From a virus, in IMG/VR virus record IMGVR_UViG_3300036985_001284, positions 1 through 34,776 of that record: 34,776 bases of DNA; one strand, written 5' to 3'. Positions 15,986 through 22,602 of the stretch are shown piece after piece. The translations under genes were made by a program, and so were the position numbers. The notes below the pieces were generated by a model that was not told the origin of the DNA, did no database searches, and saw only the letters and a list, made by a program, of their open reading frames with translations. Position 1 is the stretch's first letter; each line of letters begins with the position of its first letter.

Positions 15986-16279
15986 TCATTGTGCATTGTC
16001 TTCTTTTTCTAAGCGGTTCGCCACCAATGTTGGATAGCCGCCAAGGTCAACCCAGTTGTCGGCATAGTTTGGATCGCCATTCAGGATGCGTGCGATTTTG
16101 TGAGCGATCATTTCCAAGGCTTCGCGCTGGTCAGACACCAGCCGTTCCCAGCCGGGGTGATTGCGCATGTCGTCCTTGATGGTTTGGCTGATGTTGGCGT
16201 GGCCTTCGAAAGTGCCGTAGCGGGCTTCACGGCCTGCGAGCATTTCATTGATGTTGGTGATTTTGTTTTCTGTTGTCAT
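15986..16279 (-). CDS. DUF6378-type phage protein (97 aa)
   Basis: The ATG at 16279 starts the recognisable product MTTENKITNINEMLAGREAR then YGTFEGHANISQTIKDDM. The longer frame to 16399 runs into the repeat-rich noncoding region. The family motif REARYG.F..HA.I.Q.IK is followed by REALEMIAHKIARILNGDPN and ADNWVDLGGYPTLVANRLE (about 57-92). This helical family is widespread in phages near replication genes and is of unknown function. It lies immediately beside the candidate origin. There is no catalytic signature or membrane segment. Confidence 0.75.
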   Translation of the reverse strand: MTTENKITNINEMLAGREARYGTFEGHANISQTIKDDMRNHPGWERLVSDQREALEMIAHKIARILNGDPNYADNWVDLGGYPTLVANRLEKEDNAQ

Positions 16280-16291
16280 TTTGAATTGCCC

Positions 16292-16491
16292 TGTGGATAA
16301 CTTTTTGAGTGAATGATTGGGTTGGTTGGTATCGCTTTTCGCTGTATTGGTTGGTAACAAGTAACTCTTTCTAAAGAAAGAGTTACGATTAGTTACCAAA
16401 AACCACTACTTTTGCCCTCGGTAACAGTTACGTTTTTTTACGCTACGGTTACCAGTTACCAAATTGTTGCATGTGGATAACTTGTGTATAA
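16292..16491. other. Candidate phage replication origin: DnaA boxes plus GTTAC repeats
   Basis: This 200-base noncoding stretch carries three consensus DnaA boxes on the minus strand: TTATCCACA (16292-16300), TTATCCACA (16472-16480) and TTATACACA (16483-16491). Between them lie eight copies of GTTAC in either orientation (16353-16460), including GGTTACC-AGTTACC in tandem, plus a 12-bp palindrome. The region contains AT-rich patches and sits between DUF6378 and the 76-aa gene, close to the primase-helicase. Clustered DnaA boxes with iteron-like repeats are typical of bidirectional origins that use host DnaA. Promoter or operator function of the repeats is also possible. Confidence 0.65.
16361..16386. 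repeat. 12-bp perfect inverted repeat with 2-base spacer
   Basis: GTAACTCTTTCT at 16361-16372 and AGAAAGAGTTAC at 16375-16386 are exact reverse complements around AA. They are nested within an outer pair, TTGGTAAC (16351-16358) and GTTACCAA (16392-16399). It lies inside the candidate origin. It could be a dimeric-protein operator, an origin hairpin or an initiator site; no T-tract is present. Confidence 0.85.
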
Positions 16492-16494
16492 CTT

Positions 16495-16725
16495 TCATGA
16501 AACCCTCCAAATTCTGATTCCGTTTTTTTCTTTTCTGGAAATCATGGTTTTGCTGTTTCTGGAAAAATAGCGTTTTGCGGCTTGGGTTGAATTGCTGTCA
16601 TGTGTAGTGTTTTCAAAGAAAATACTGTCTCCAACTTCCATTTTTTGGAATGGGTATTTCCTCATTCCAGAGTTTTTACCCACTTCAAAATCTGGCGTTG
16701 GTACTGATGAATCAATGGTAATCAT
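16495..16725 (-). CDS. Small conserved phage protein (76 aa), possibly regulatory
   Basis: The ATG at 16723-16725 has a good AAAGGAA site upstream. The protein begins MITIDSSVPTPDFEVGKNSG. Its core is RKYPFQKMEVGDSIFFENTT and its end is ISRKEKNGIRIWRVS. The pattern 'KYPF..M..GDS.F.......A...Y..R......R....G.R.WR' is a small family often found in phage early regions; I believe it is DUF7303-like. It has an alpha/beta, nucleic-acid-binding look but no proven function. It lies between the primase-helicase and the candidate origin, so a link to replication control is reasonable. Confidence 0.7.
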   Translation of the reverse strand: MITIDSSVPTPDFEVGKNSGMRKYPFQKMEVGDSIFFENTTHDSNSTQAAKRYFSRNSKTMISRKEKNGIRIWRVS

Positions 16726-16762
16726 GGGTAATTCCTTTTGTTGTTGAAGTTCCCATGTTACC

Positions 16763-18781
16763 TTAATTTTGATTCTTCCTGAGCAGCATTGCGCTGGCCT
16801 GAATGGTGTCGATAACAATCCAGCCGTGTTCGAAGGATTCGATAATTTGAGCGGTTAGGAGGTCTGCAATGAGCTTGCCGGGGACGCTTGGTTTGATGTA
16901 TTGTTTGGCTGATGCTTCGCTTAAAGCGAGCTTGTTGACTAAATAATCGGTCATGGCGGATCGGCTAATGTAGGGCATTCCGTTGCGCTCTTCGGCGTTG
17001 GAGGCCCACCATGCGTTCTCAAAGGTTTTGCGGTGGCTGTCTACCTTGCTGTCTTTTTTGTCTGCTTTGGCGGGTGCTTGAGCCTCGATAATCACGGCGC
17101 TGGTGACGGGTTTGTCGTCTTCATCGAACCAGCCTGGAATGGCTACTTGGTGAAGTTCAACGAATACGGTCTCTGCCATCTCTGCGTCTTTGCTCTTTCT
17201 TTGCACGATTTCCATGGGCTTGGTGTCTTTGCCTGGCACGATGCTGATCTCAATATCCAATGCCCCGCGCCAAGCGCTTGAGCCACGGGCGCGGTGTTGG
17301 GCTTCTTCGCTTACGCCGGTGTGGTGCACCAAAATAACGGAGCAGTTGAATTCCATCATTAAGGCGTTGCAGGCATCTAGCATGGTCTTGGCGTCCTGGG
17401 CGCTGTTTTCGTCGCCTGATAGAAAGCGGTGCAAGGTGTCCACCACGATAACGCTGGGGCTGATGTTGCTCTGCTTTATGGCGGAGGTAACGCGCTGGTA
17501 GCCTTCGGTGGTGTTGAGGTCGCAACCGTCTCGAGAGAGCCACATTGAGAGTTTCCCGGCCTGATTGTGGTGCTTCCAAGCGGCGACCCTGCCGCGTAGC
17601 CCGTGGTGACCTTCGCCCGCTAGGTAAACCACGTTGCCGGTTTTGACTTTGTGGCCTATCCAATCGGGGGTGCCGCTGGCCATGCGAAGGCACCAGTCTA
17701 GGACTACGAAGGTTTTGCCGCCCCCTGATGGGCCGTGGACCATGATTAAGGCTTGCTCTTGGAGCCAGCCTTTGACGAGCCAAGCGATGGGGCTAGGTTG
17801 GGCGCAGAAGTCATCTGCGGGGATGAGCCAGTCATTCTTTGGAGGGATGAGCAGGGCGGCTAGGTTATGGCCTGCCTGGGCGTAGTCGTTGGCGTCCCCT
17901 GGGAGCGGTGGCATAACTACGCGAACGCCATATTTGGCGCTGGCCTGATCTGCGTAGCGTTGGCCTACGCCTGAGGCGTCATTGTCTGCGACTAAAACAA
18001 TGTCCTGGGTGGGGCTGTACATTTCGCGCAGGCTGGCGGTGACGGGTACCAAGTTGCTCGCGCTGTAGGCGACTACGCAGGGGCGGTTGGTGGTCTCATG
18101 AATGGTTGCGGCGGTGGCAAAGCCTTCGGCAACATAAAGCGTGCCGGATTCGTCCATGGTTCCGATCATCCAGAATTTGCCGCCGGTCTGACCGCCTGAG
18201 TGGTAGAGCTTGCCGCCGTCGTGGGTGATGTACTGCAAACTGGCCAAGGTTCCGTCTTGGTCGTAAAGTGGGACTACCAAGCGGCCATCGCCGGTTGCTC
18301 TAGCGCCGTGGACGCCAATACCCTTTTTGGCTAGGTAGGGGTGATCCTGCAATGCGGCCTGTGCGCCGGTCCAAATCTTTTCTACTGTGGCGGATGCTGC
18401 TTCATGTTTGCGCTCTAGTTCCGCGTCGCGTAGGGTTTTGGCTTCGGTCATGCGCCTGGCGTGGGCCATTTCCTCGGTTTGGGTGAGTTTTCGCCCGACG
18501 TCTGCCCGGAATGTTTGTTCCATCCCCATGCGCCAGCAACCAAAGCGGCCTGCTGGGATGCCGTCCCCAAAAATCAGATACCAGCCGGGCTTATCGCCGT
18601 GGCCTGGTGCACCTTTTGTGCCTGATTTGAAGCGGTGAATCTTGCCGTCCATGTGGATGTCGTCGGGCGGTTCCAAACCTGAGTTGGCCATGGCTTCGCG
18701 GAGTTGGGTCTCCGGGCTTGAGATTAGCTTTTCTGGTGGCGGTGCCCAAGGCCCGCCGAGGATGTTAGATAGATTCGCCAT
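16763..18781 (-). CDS. TOPRIM primase / RepA-like replicative helicase (672 aa)
   Basis: Residues about 165-300 contain a TOPRIM domain, with YVAEGFATAATI (216-227) and the acidic LVADNDASG (263-271). Residues about 330-560 form a RecA/AAA_25 hexameric-helicase-like domain with Walker A GPSGGGKT (350-357), Walker B VIVVDT (444-449) and the sensor-like VILVHHTG (482-489). This is the architecture of bifunctional phage and plasmid primase-helicases. The C-terminus (about 590-672) carries a helical wing-like region. The start ATG at 18781 overlaps the HTH gene. Together with host polymerase and DnaA it would drive theta-type replication from the origin nearby. Confidence 0.9.
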   Translation of the reverse strand: MANLSNILGGPWAPPPEKLISSPETQLREAMANSGLEPPDDIHMDGKIHRFKSGTKGAPGHGDKPGWYLIFGDGIPAGRFGCWRMGMEQTFRADVGRKLTQTEEMAHARRMTEAKTLRDAELERKHEAASATVEKIWTGAQAALQDHPYLAKKGIGVHGARATGDGRLVVPLYDQDGTLASLQYITHDGGKLYHSGGQTGGKFWMIGTMDESGTLYVAEGFATAATIHETTNRPCVVAYSASNLVPVTASLREMYSPTQDIVLVADNDASGVGQRYADQASAKYGVRVVMPPLPGDANDYAQAGHNLAALLIPPKNDWLIPADDFCAQPSPIAWLVKGWLQEQALIMVHGPSGGGKTFVVLDWCLRMASGTPDWIGHKVKTGNVVYLAGEGHHGLRGRVAAWKHHNQAGKLSMWLSRDGCDLNTTEGYQRVTSAIKQSNISPSVIVVDTLHRFLSGDENSAQDAKTMLDACNALMMEFNCSVILVHHTGVSEEAQHRARGSSAWRGALDIEISIVPGKDTKPMEIVQRKSKDAEMAETVFVELHQVAIPGWFDEDDKPVTSAVIIEAQAPAKADKKDSKVDSHRKTFENAWWASNAEERNGMPYISRSAMTDYLVNKLALSEASAKQYIKPSVPGKLIADLLTAQIIESFEHGWIVIDTIQASAMLLRKNQN

Positions 18782-18959
18782 GGGTGGTGTTACGGCTGGT
18801 TAAGTAGGCGCTGAGGGCGAGCATTACTTTGTAAGTGGGATTGGCGTTTTCATTGTCTCTGATCTGAGCAATGGTGTTGTAGTGCAGGCCGGTGGCCTCT
18901 GCTACTTTGCCGGGGCTTCGGTCTTCTAGGGCTTGGCGGATTGCGTAGAGGGTCATCAT
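18765..18959 (-). CDS. Small Cro-like helix-turn-helix protein (64 aa)
   Basis: The protein is MMTLYAIRQALEDRSPGKVA followed by EATGLHYNTIAQIRDNENAN and a short tail. The helix-turn-helix is KVAEATGLHYNTIAQIRD, about residues 18-35, a XRE/Cro-type recognition pattern, though the domain is short. An AAAGGAA site stands before the ATG at 18959. It is the first gene of the minus-strand arm and abuts the divergent promoter region, so it is well placed to control the early/late choice. No CI partner was found, so it probably acts alone or against a host regulator. Confidence 0.75.
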   Translation of the reverse strand: MMTLYAIRQALEDRSPGKVAEATGLHYNTIAQIRDNENANPTYKVMLALSAYLTSRNTTHGESI

Positions 18960-19085
18960 GGTTTTGGTTCCTTTTGTGAAAATAAATTGTTTTGATGTGT
19001 GTATCTTACCTTACTTTGTGTGTTAAAGTCTAGCCATGCCCCGAACTGATACCCAGACGGGGGCATAAAAAAGGATGAATTGAAG
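18960..19085. promoter_or_regulatory. Divergent promoter/operator region
   Basis: This 126-base gap separates the two arms. On the minus strand TAGACT, an 18-base spacer and TAAGAT could form a promoter for the HTH gene. On the plus strand an extended -10 (TG-T-TAAAGT, 19021-19029) without a clear -35 lies just before a hairpin. The repeated TTACCTTACTTT element (19006-19017) could be an operator for the HTH protein. Position is strong evidence; individual boxes are weak. Confidence 0.5.
19036..19066 (+). other. 5'-leader stem-loop before the Sak4-like gene
   Basis: ATGCCCC at 19036-19042 and GGGGCAT at 19060-19066 form a 7-bp GC-rich stem with a 17-base loop, directly followed by AAAAAAGGA, the ribosome site of the next gene. 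There is no T-tract, so it is not a terminator. If transcription starts near 19036, the hairpin would sit at the 5' end of the early mRNA, where it would protect it or modulate translation. Confidence 0.5.
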
Positions 19086-19763
19086 ATGGCAATTAATTTA
19101 AAAAACACGGGCGGCTTGTCTGCCAATGGTGTGAAGCTGCTTGTCTACGGGCAAGCTGGGGCGGGTAAAACTTCCCTGATTAAGACGCTGCCGACGCCGT
19201 TGGTATTGTCTGCCGAGGGTGGGCTGCTGTCCATCCAAGATGCTGACCTGCCATATATTGAGGTCACCAGCATGGCTTCTTTAATGGAGGCTTACCAGTG
19301 GCTGACTGAGAGCGACGAGGCGAAGCACTTTGAATCAATCGCGCTGGATTCGATCAGTGAGATTGGCGAGGTGGTGCTGAACGCTGAAAAGAAGGCGACG
19401 AAAGACCCACGGGCGGCATACGGTGCGATGCAGGAGCAAATGAGCGATTTGATTCGGGCATTCCGTGATCTGCCTGGTAAGCACGTTTACATGACGGCGA
19501 AGTGTGAAAAGTCGCAGGACGAAGCTGGGCGCATTCTTTACGCGCCTTCTATGCCGGGGAATAAGACCGGCCAGGCGCTGCCTTACTTCTTTGATGAGGT
19601 GCTGGCCTTGAGGGTTGAGAAAGACGCGGAGGGCGTGACTCAGCGGGCTTTGATGTGTGATTCTGATGGCCTTTGGCTGGCGAAAGACCGGAGCGGCAAG
19701 CTGGCGCCATGGGAGTCGCCGGATTTGGGTGCCATCATTGCAAAGATTGGAGCACGGTCATGA
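19086..19763 (+). CDS. Sak4-like RecA-fold ATPase (single-strand annealing helper)
   Basis: The ATG at 19086 is favoured over a TTG at 19080 because AAGGA lies 10 bases upstream. The 225-residue product has Walker A YGQAGAGKT (21-29), LVLSAEGGLLSIQD (39-52) and Walker B SIALDSISE (84-92). This is the compact RecA-like core of the phage Sak4/AAA_24 family, which promotes annealing together with an SSB. Here the DUF669 SSB-like gene lies two genes downstream and the DUF7173-type gene between them, the usual trio. It opens the early operon. Confidence 0.85.
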   Translation: MAINLKNTGGLSANGVKLLVYGQAGAGKTSLIKTLPTPLVLSAEGGLLSIQDADLPYIEVTSMASLMEAYQWLTESDEAKHFESIALDSISEIGEVVLNAEKKATKDPRAAYGAMQEQMSDLIRAFRDLPGKHVYMTAKCEKSQDEAGRILYAPSMPGNKTGQALPYFFDEVLALRVEKDAEGVTQRALMCDSDGLWLAKDRSGKLAPWESPDLGAIIAKIGARS

Positions 19764-20134
19764 GTCTTGCACGCCAATGGCTCGACGCCAAAGATGTCGA
19801 AACCCGGTCGATTCGCCTGCGCCGTGACATTGAGGATGAAATGGTGGCGCTTTACAAAATCTCGAATCAAGCCGAAGGCACGCAGAATGAGACTGAGGGG
19901 GCTTACAAAATCAAGATTGTGAACCGTATCAGTCGCAAGGTGGATTCGGACAAGGTGCAGGAGTTGGCCGCTGAATTTGGGCTGACTGAGCACTTGGCAA
20001 AGTTGTTCCGCTGGACGCCTGAAATAAATGCTTCGGCATGGAAGGCGGCTGACGAAACTATCACGCGTCCTTTGATGGACGCAATCACGGCGACCCCTGG
20101 ACGCCCTTCTTTTTCAATCAATATTTCGGAGTAA
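19760..20134 (+). CDS. DUF7173-type phage protein (124 aa)
   Basis: The start is the ATG at 19760, overlapping the Sak4 stop as ATGA. The sequence MSLARQWLDAKDVETRSIRL then RRDIEDEMVALYKI, with later VNRISRKVDSDKVQELAAEF and a PGRPSFSINI tail, is a family commonly encoded between Sak4-like and DUF669 genes. It is helical and hydrophilic, with no enzyme motif. By context it is an accessory of the annealing/recombination module. Confidence 0.75.
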   Translation: MSLARQWLDAKDVETRSIRLRRDIEDEMVALYKISNQAEGTQNETEGAYKIKIVNRISRKVDSDKVQELAAEFGLTEHLAKLFRWTPEINASAWKAADETITRPLMDAITATPGRPSFSINISE

Positions 20135-20141
20135 TTACATC

Positions 20142-20630
20142 ATGGCTTTTTTAGAACAATCATTCTCGGTGGCTGATCTGCCAGTTTCAACCAACAACTT
20201 TGAGCCGTTGCCCGCTGGTTGGTACACGGCGAGCATTGCCGGTGCTGAGATTAAAAACACGAAGGCCGGTACTGGCCAATACATTGCGGTGAAGTACACG
20301 ATCACCGGGCCGTCGTTCCAGGGGCGTGTGGTGTTTGGTAACCTGAATATTAAAAACCCCAATGTGAAGGCCGAGGAAATTGGACGTCAGCAACTGGGCG
20401 AGATTATGCGAGCGATTGGACTGGCAAAGGTGACGGACACGGACCAACTAATCGGCGGCAATATCTCGATCAAGCTGGAGGTGAAGCGTTCCGAGGAATA
20501 CGGGGACAGTAACGAGATTAAACAATTCAAGGCAATGTCTGGGGCTGGTGGCGCAATGCCGGTGCCTTCTGCGGCTGGTGTTGCTGCTGCTGCACCGACA
20601 CGCGCTGCACCACCGTGGGGCAAGAAGTAA
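20142..20630 (+). CDS. DUF669 / single-stranded-DNA-binding-like protein (162 aa)
   Basis: The protein has an OB-fold-like strand series: PAGWYTASIAGAEIKNTKAG, IAVKYTITGPSFQGRVVFG and ISIKLEVKRSEEYGDSNEIK. A flexible Ala/Pro-rich tail ends in PPWGKK. This is the DUF669 family, which often replaces SSB beside Sak4 or Redbeta-type recombinases. It lacks the acidic SSB tip, but the PPW near the end may be a protein-interaction motif. It probably coats ssDNA for annealing. Confidence 0.8.
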   Translation: MAFLEQSFSVADLPVSTNNFEPLPAGWYTASIAGAEIKNTKAGTGQYIAVKYTITGPSFQGRVVFGNLNIKNPNVKAEEIGRQQLGEIMRAIGLAKVTDTDQLIGGNISIKLEVKRSEEYGDSNEIKQFKAMSGAGGAMPVPSAAGVAAAAPTRAAPPWGKK

Positions 20631-20653
20631 TTTAGTTTTTGGGGGGAAAGCGG

Positions 20654-20716
20654 ATGCTGGCGCTGGGGGTTCCCGGCGATGCAAACAGTGCAGCGAGTAC
20701 CCCACCTTTTTTTTGA
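20654..20716 (+). promoter_or_regulatory. Leader peptide with terminator-like hairpin and T8 before the nuclease gene
   Basis: A 20-codon frame (MLALGVPGDANSASTPPFF) starts 3 bases after a GGGGGGAAAGCGG purine tract and ends inside a run of eight T (20707-20714). The same DNA can form a long-range hairpin pairing TGGGG(G)T with ACCCCA just before the T-run. This looks like an attenuator or weak terminator with a leader ORF, tuning the downstream nuclease. The stem is short and imperfect, so the call is tentative. Confidence 0.4.
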
Positions 20717-20723
20717 GAACGCC

Positions 20724-21749
20724 ATGAACATACCTGAACAAACAAACACGATTCAAGCCCTGATTGACCAAGTGCACGAGGGACGCAAGGAGTTGCCACG
20801 GGGCCACCTTGGTGCTTCGATGCTGGGCGACCCGTGCGACCGTAAGCTGTGGCTGTCCTTTCGCTGGGCGGTGCAGGAGAAATTCAAGGGACGCATATTG
20901 CGCCTGTTTCGCCGTGGGCACATGGAGGAGGTCACGATTGTGAGTGACCTGCGGGCGATTGGGATTGACATTCGGAGTACGACAGGCGAGCAGAGCCGGG
21001 TTGACTTTGGTAGTCACGTTTCGGGGAGCTTGGACGGGATTATTGAAAGCGGCGTGCCTGATGCGCCGAAGTCTCGCCATGTGGCGGAGTTCAAGACACA
21101 CGCAAAGAAGTCGTTTGATGATGTGGAAAAGAACGGGGTCCAGAAGTCAAAGCCGCTGCATTATGTGCAAATGCAGGTTTACATGAAGGGCACGCGGATT
21201 GATCGGGCACTTTACCTGGCGGTGTGCAAGGATGATGACCGGATTTACACCGAGCGGGTGAAGTACGACAAGGAGGTGGCGGATAAGGCGATTGAGCGGG
21301 CGCACCGGATAACGCTGTCTGACCGTATGCCGGAGCCATTGAGCACGCGCGCGGACTGGTTCGAATGCAAGTTTTGCAGTGCCCATGAGTTTTGCCACAA
21401 AACGCAAACCACGAAGCACGTGAACTGCCGCACCTGTGCGCACGCTACACCGCTGAGTGATTCGACGTGGCACTGTGCGCGGTGGGACGATGTGATTCCG
21501 TTGGATTCCCAGCATACCGGCTGCGATAACCACGTCCTGCACCCTGACCTGGTGCCGTGGAAGCGCCTGGACGGGCCTGACCAGTGGACGGCTATCTACG
21601 AAGTGGACGGGCAGAAAATAGCCAATGGCGCACCGGCTGAGGGTGTCTACGGTAGCACTGAGCTGCTGGCTAATGTGGCGGCTTGCACCAGTGGCGACCC
21701 GTTGATTGCCGAGGCGCGTAAAGTTTGGGATGGGCGGGTGGTGGGATGA
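20724..21749 (+). CDS. Cas4/RecB-like PD-(D/E)XK nuclease with Fe-S-type cysteines (341 aa)
   Basis: The ATG at 20724 (MNIPEQTNTIQALIDQ) follows the leader; a start at 20679 would add 15 residues but lacks a ribosome site. Catalytic signature: GSLDG (Asp104), AEFKT (Glu122-x-Lys124) and YVQMQVYM (Gln149). C38 plus CKFCSAHEFC (C215, C218, C224; C-x2-C-x5-C) matches the four-Cys 4Fe-4S arrangement of Cas4/AddB nucleases. A second Cys set (C235, C238, C251, C267) may bind zinc. It likely acts as the exonuclease that makes ssDNA for the Sak4/SSB pair. Confidence 0.85.
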   Translation: MNIPEQTNTIQALIDQVHEGRKELPRGHLGASMLGDPCDRKLWLSFRWAVQEKFKGRILRLFRRGHMEEVTIVSDLRAIGIDIRSTTGEQSRVDFGSHVSGSLDGIIESGVPDAPKSRHVAEFKTHAKKSFDDVEKNGVQKSKPLHYVQMQVYMKGTRIDRALYLAVCKDDDRIYTERVKYDKEVADKAIERAHRITLSDRMPEPLSTRADWFECKFCSAHEFCHKTQTTKHVNCRTCAHATPLSDSTWHCARWDDVIPLDSQHTGCDNHVLHPDLVPWKRLDGPDQWTAIYEVDGQKIANGAPAEGVYGSTELLANVAACTSGDPLIAEARKVWDGRVVG

Positions 21750-21931
21750 TGCACCGCCTGGACGCCACCGTGTTTGTGTACCGCAATATTGAGACTAGGG
21801 AGGTGAAGGCGCGTTACGTTGAAGGTGCACAGGAGCTTGATAAAAACCCTGATTTTGTTCATGTTGCGACCTTGGAGCCGAGGATGTGGATTGAATACTA
21901 TTTTGATTTGGTGACTAAAAATGCTGCGTGA
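21746..21931 (+). CDS. Small hypothetical protein (61 aa)
   Basis: The start is the ATG at 21746, overlapping the nuclease stop; the long frame would need a TTG at 21725. The sequence is MMHRLDATVFVYRNIETREV, then KARYVEGAQELDKNPDFVHV and ATLEPRMWIEYYFDLV. A short alpha/beta protein with no motif I recognise. Tight overlap suggests that it is co-translated with the nuclease and may assist it. Confidence 0.55.
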   Translation: MMHRLDATVFVYRNIETREVKARYVEGAQELDKNPDFVHVATLEPRMWIEYYFDLVTKNAA

Positions 21932-21940
21932 TGTTATGAT
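21911..21940 (+). promoter_or_regulatory. Candidate promoter for the endonuclease VII-type gene
   Basis: GTGACT (21911-21916), an 18-base spacer and an extended -10, TGTTATGAT (21932-21940), lie 26 bases before the next ATG. The same nine bases recur as the -10 element at 27339-27347. The -35 is weak, but the AT-rich gap and identical extended -10 support an internal early promoter. Confidence 0.45.
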
Positions 21941-21966
21941 GAATCATTATTTAATGTGAGTGCATC

Positions 21967-22602
21967 ATGGCAAAGAAACACGAATTTCACCCAGAGTTTT
22001 CAAAACTTGCAGCCACTGGCATTCGTGCCAGGGAGCTTGGACAGACGCTGTATTTCACCGGCAAAAGATGCTTGAAGAATCATCTGTCGCCACGATACGC
22101 ATCGTCTGGTAACTGCGTTGAGTGCATCGCCAATGCCCGTGGCAAGGCCGCAATAAATTCAAGCGGGAGATCAAGCAAACGATCTGCTGTGAATCATGTT
22201 GCAGCACTGGCCGCAATAGACGCCGGGGCTTTGGAATATCTGTCAGATGCTGCTTGCCCACATGGGCATTACCGTCGATATGTAACTACAAACAACTGCA
22301 TTGATTGCGATGTTGAGTCACGAGCAAAGCGAGTAGAAAAAGCGCGATGGACTCGAATGAAAAAAAAATATGGTCTGTCTGAATTGGATGTTTCACAAAT
22401 GATGAATAAGCAAAATTGCCAATGTGTCATTTGCAACATTAATTTAATGAGTGGTTATCACGTTGACCACTGCCATTCAACAGGAAAAGTAAGAGGGCTA
22501 CTTTGTCAAAAATGCAATCAAGCAATTGGATTGCTGAGAGAAAGTGAATCGTTATTTTTTAAAGCTGCTAAATACATTAGGGAACACAATGAAACTGCGT
22601 GA
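21967..22602 (+). CDS. Endonuclease VII-type (HNH/His-Me finger) nuclease with two extra zinc-binding repeats
   Basis: The C-terminal ~70 residues match the recombination endonuclease VII family of T4: C153-x2-C156, YHVDHCHSTGKVRGLLCQKC (catalytic His/Asp at 165-170; C180-x2-C183) and NQAIGLLRES. The N-terminal ~120 residues contain two similar units: C35-x3-H39 ... C50-x2-C53 and C97-x3-H101 ... C111-x2-C114. These could bind zinc and DNA. T4 endoVII resolves branched DNA before packaging; a resolvase or homing-like role is likely here. It is more AT-rich than its neighbours and has its own candidate promoter, which hints at transfer. Confidence 0.82.
   Translation: MAKKHEFHPEFSKLAATGIRARELGQTLYFTGKRCLKNHLSPRYASSGNCVECIANARGKAAINSSGRSSKRSAVNHVAALAAIDAGALEYLSDAACPHGHYRRYVTTNNCIDCDVESRAKRVEKARWTRMKKKYGLSELDVSQMMNKQNCQCVICNINLMSGYHVDHCHSTGKVRGLLCQKCNQAIGLLRESESLFFKAAKYIREHNETA

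Noticed and set aside
15832-15996. N-terminal extension of the ParB-like protein to an ATG at 15996
   Set aside because: The extension is His/Gln/Pro-rich with no ribosome site, and the same DNA encodes a convincing signal peptide in another frame.
21725-21745. TTG start at 21725 for the 61-aa protein, and similar longer starts for its early-operon neighbours
   Set aside because: ATGA overlaps with the preceding stop give consistent, coupled starts; the longer versions add residues from the upstream gene's out-of-frame sequence.
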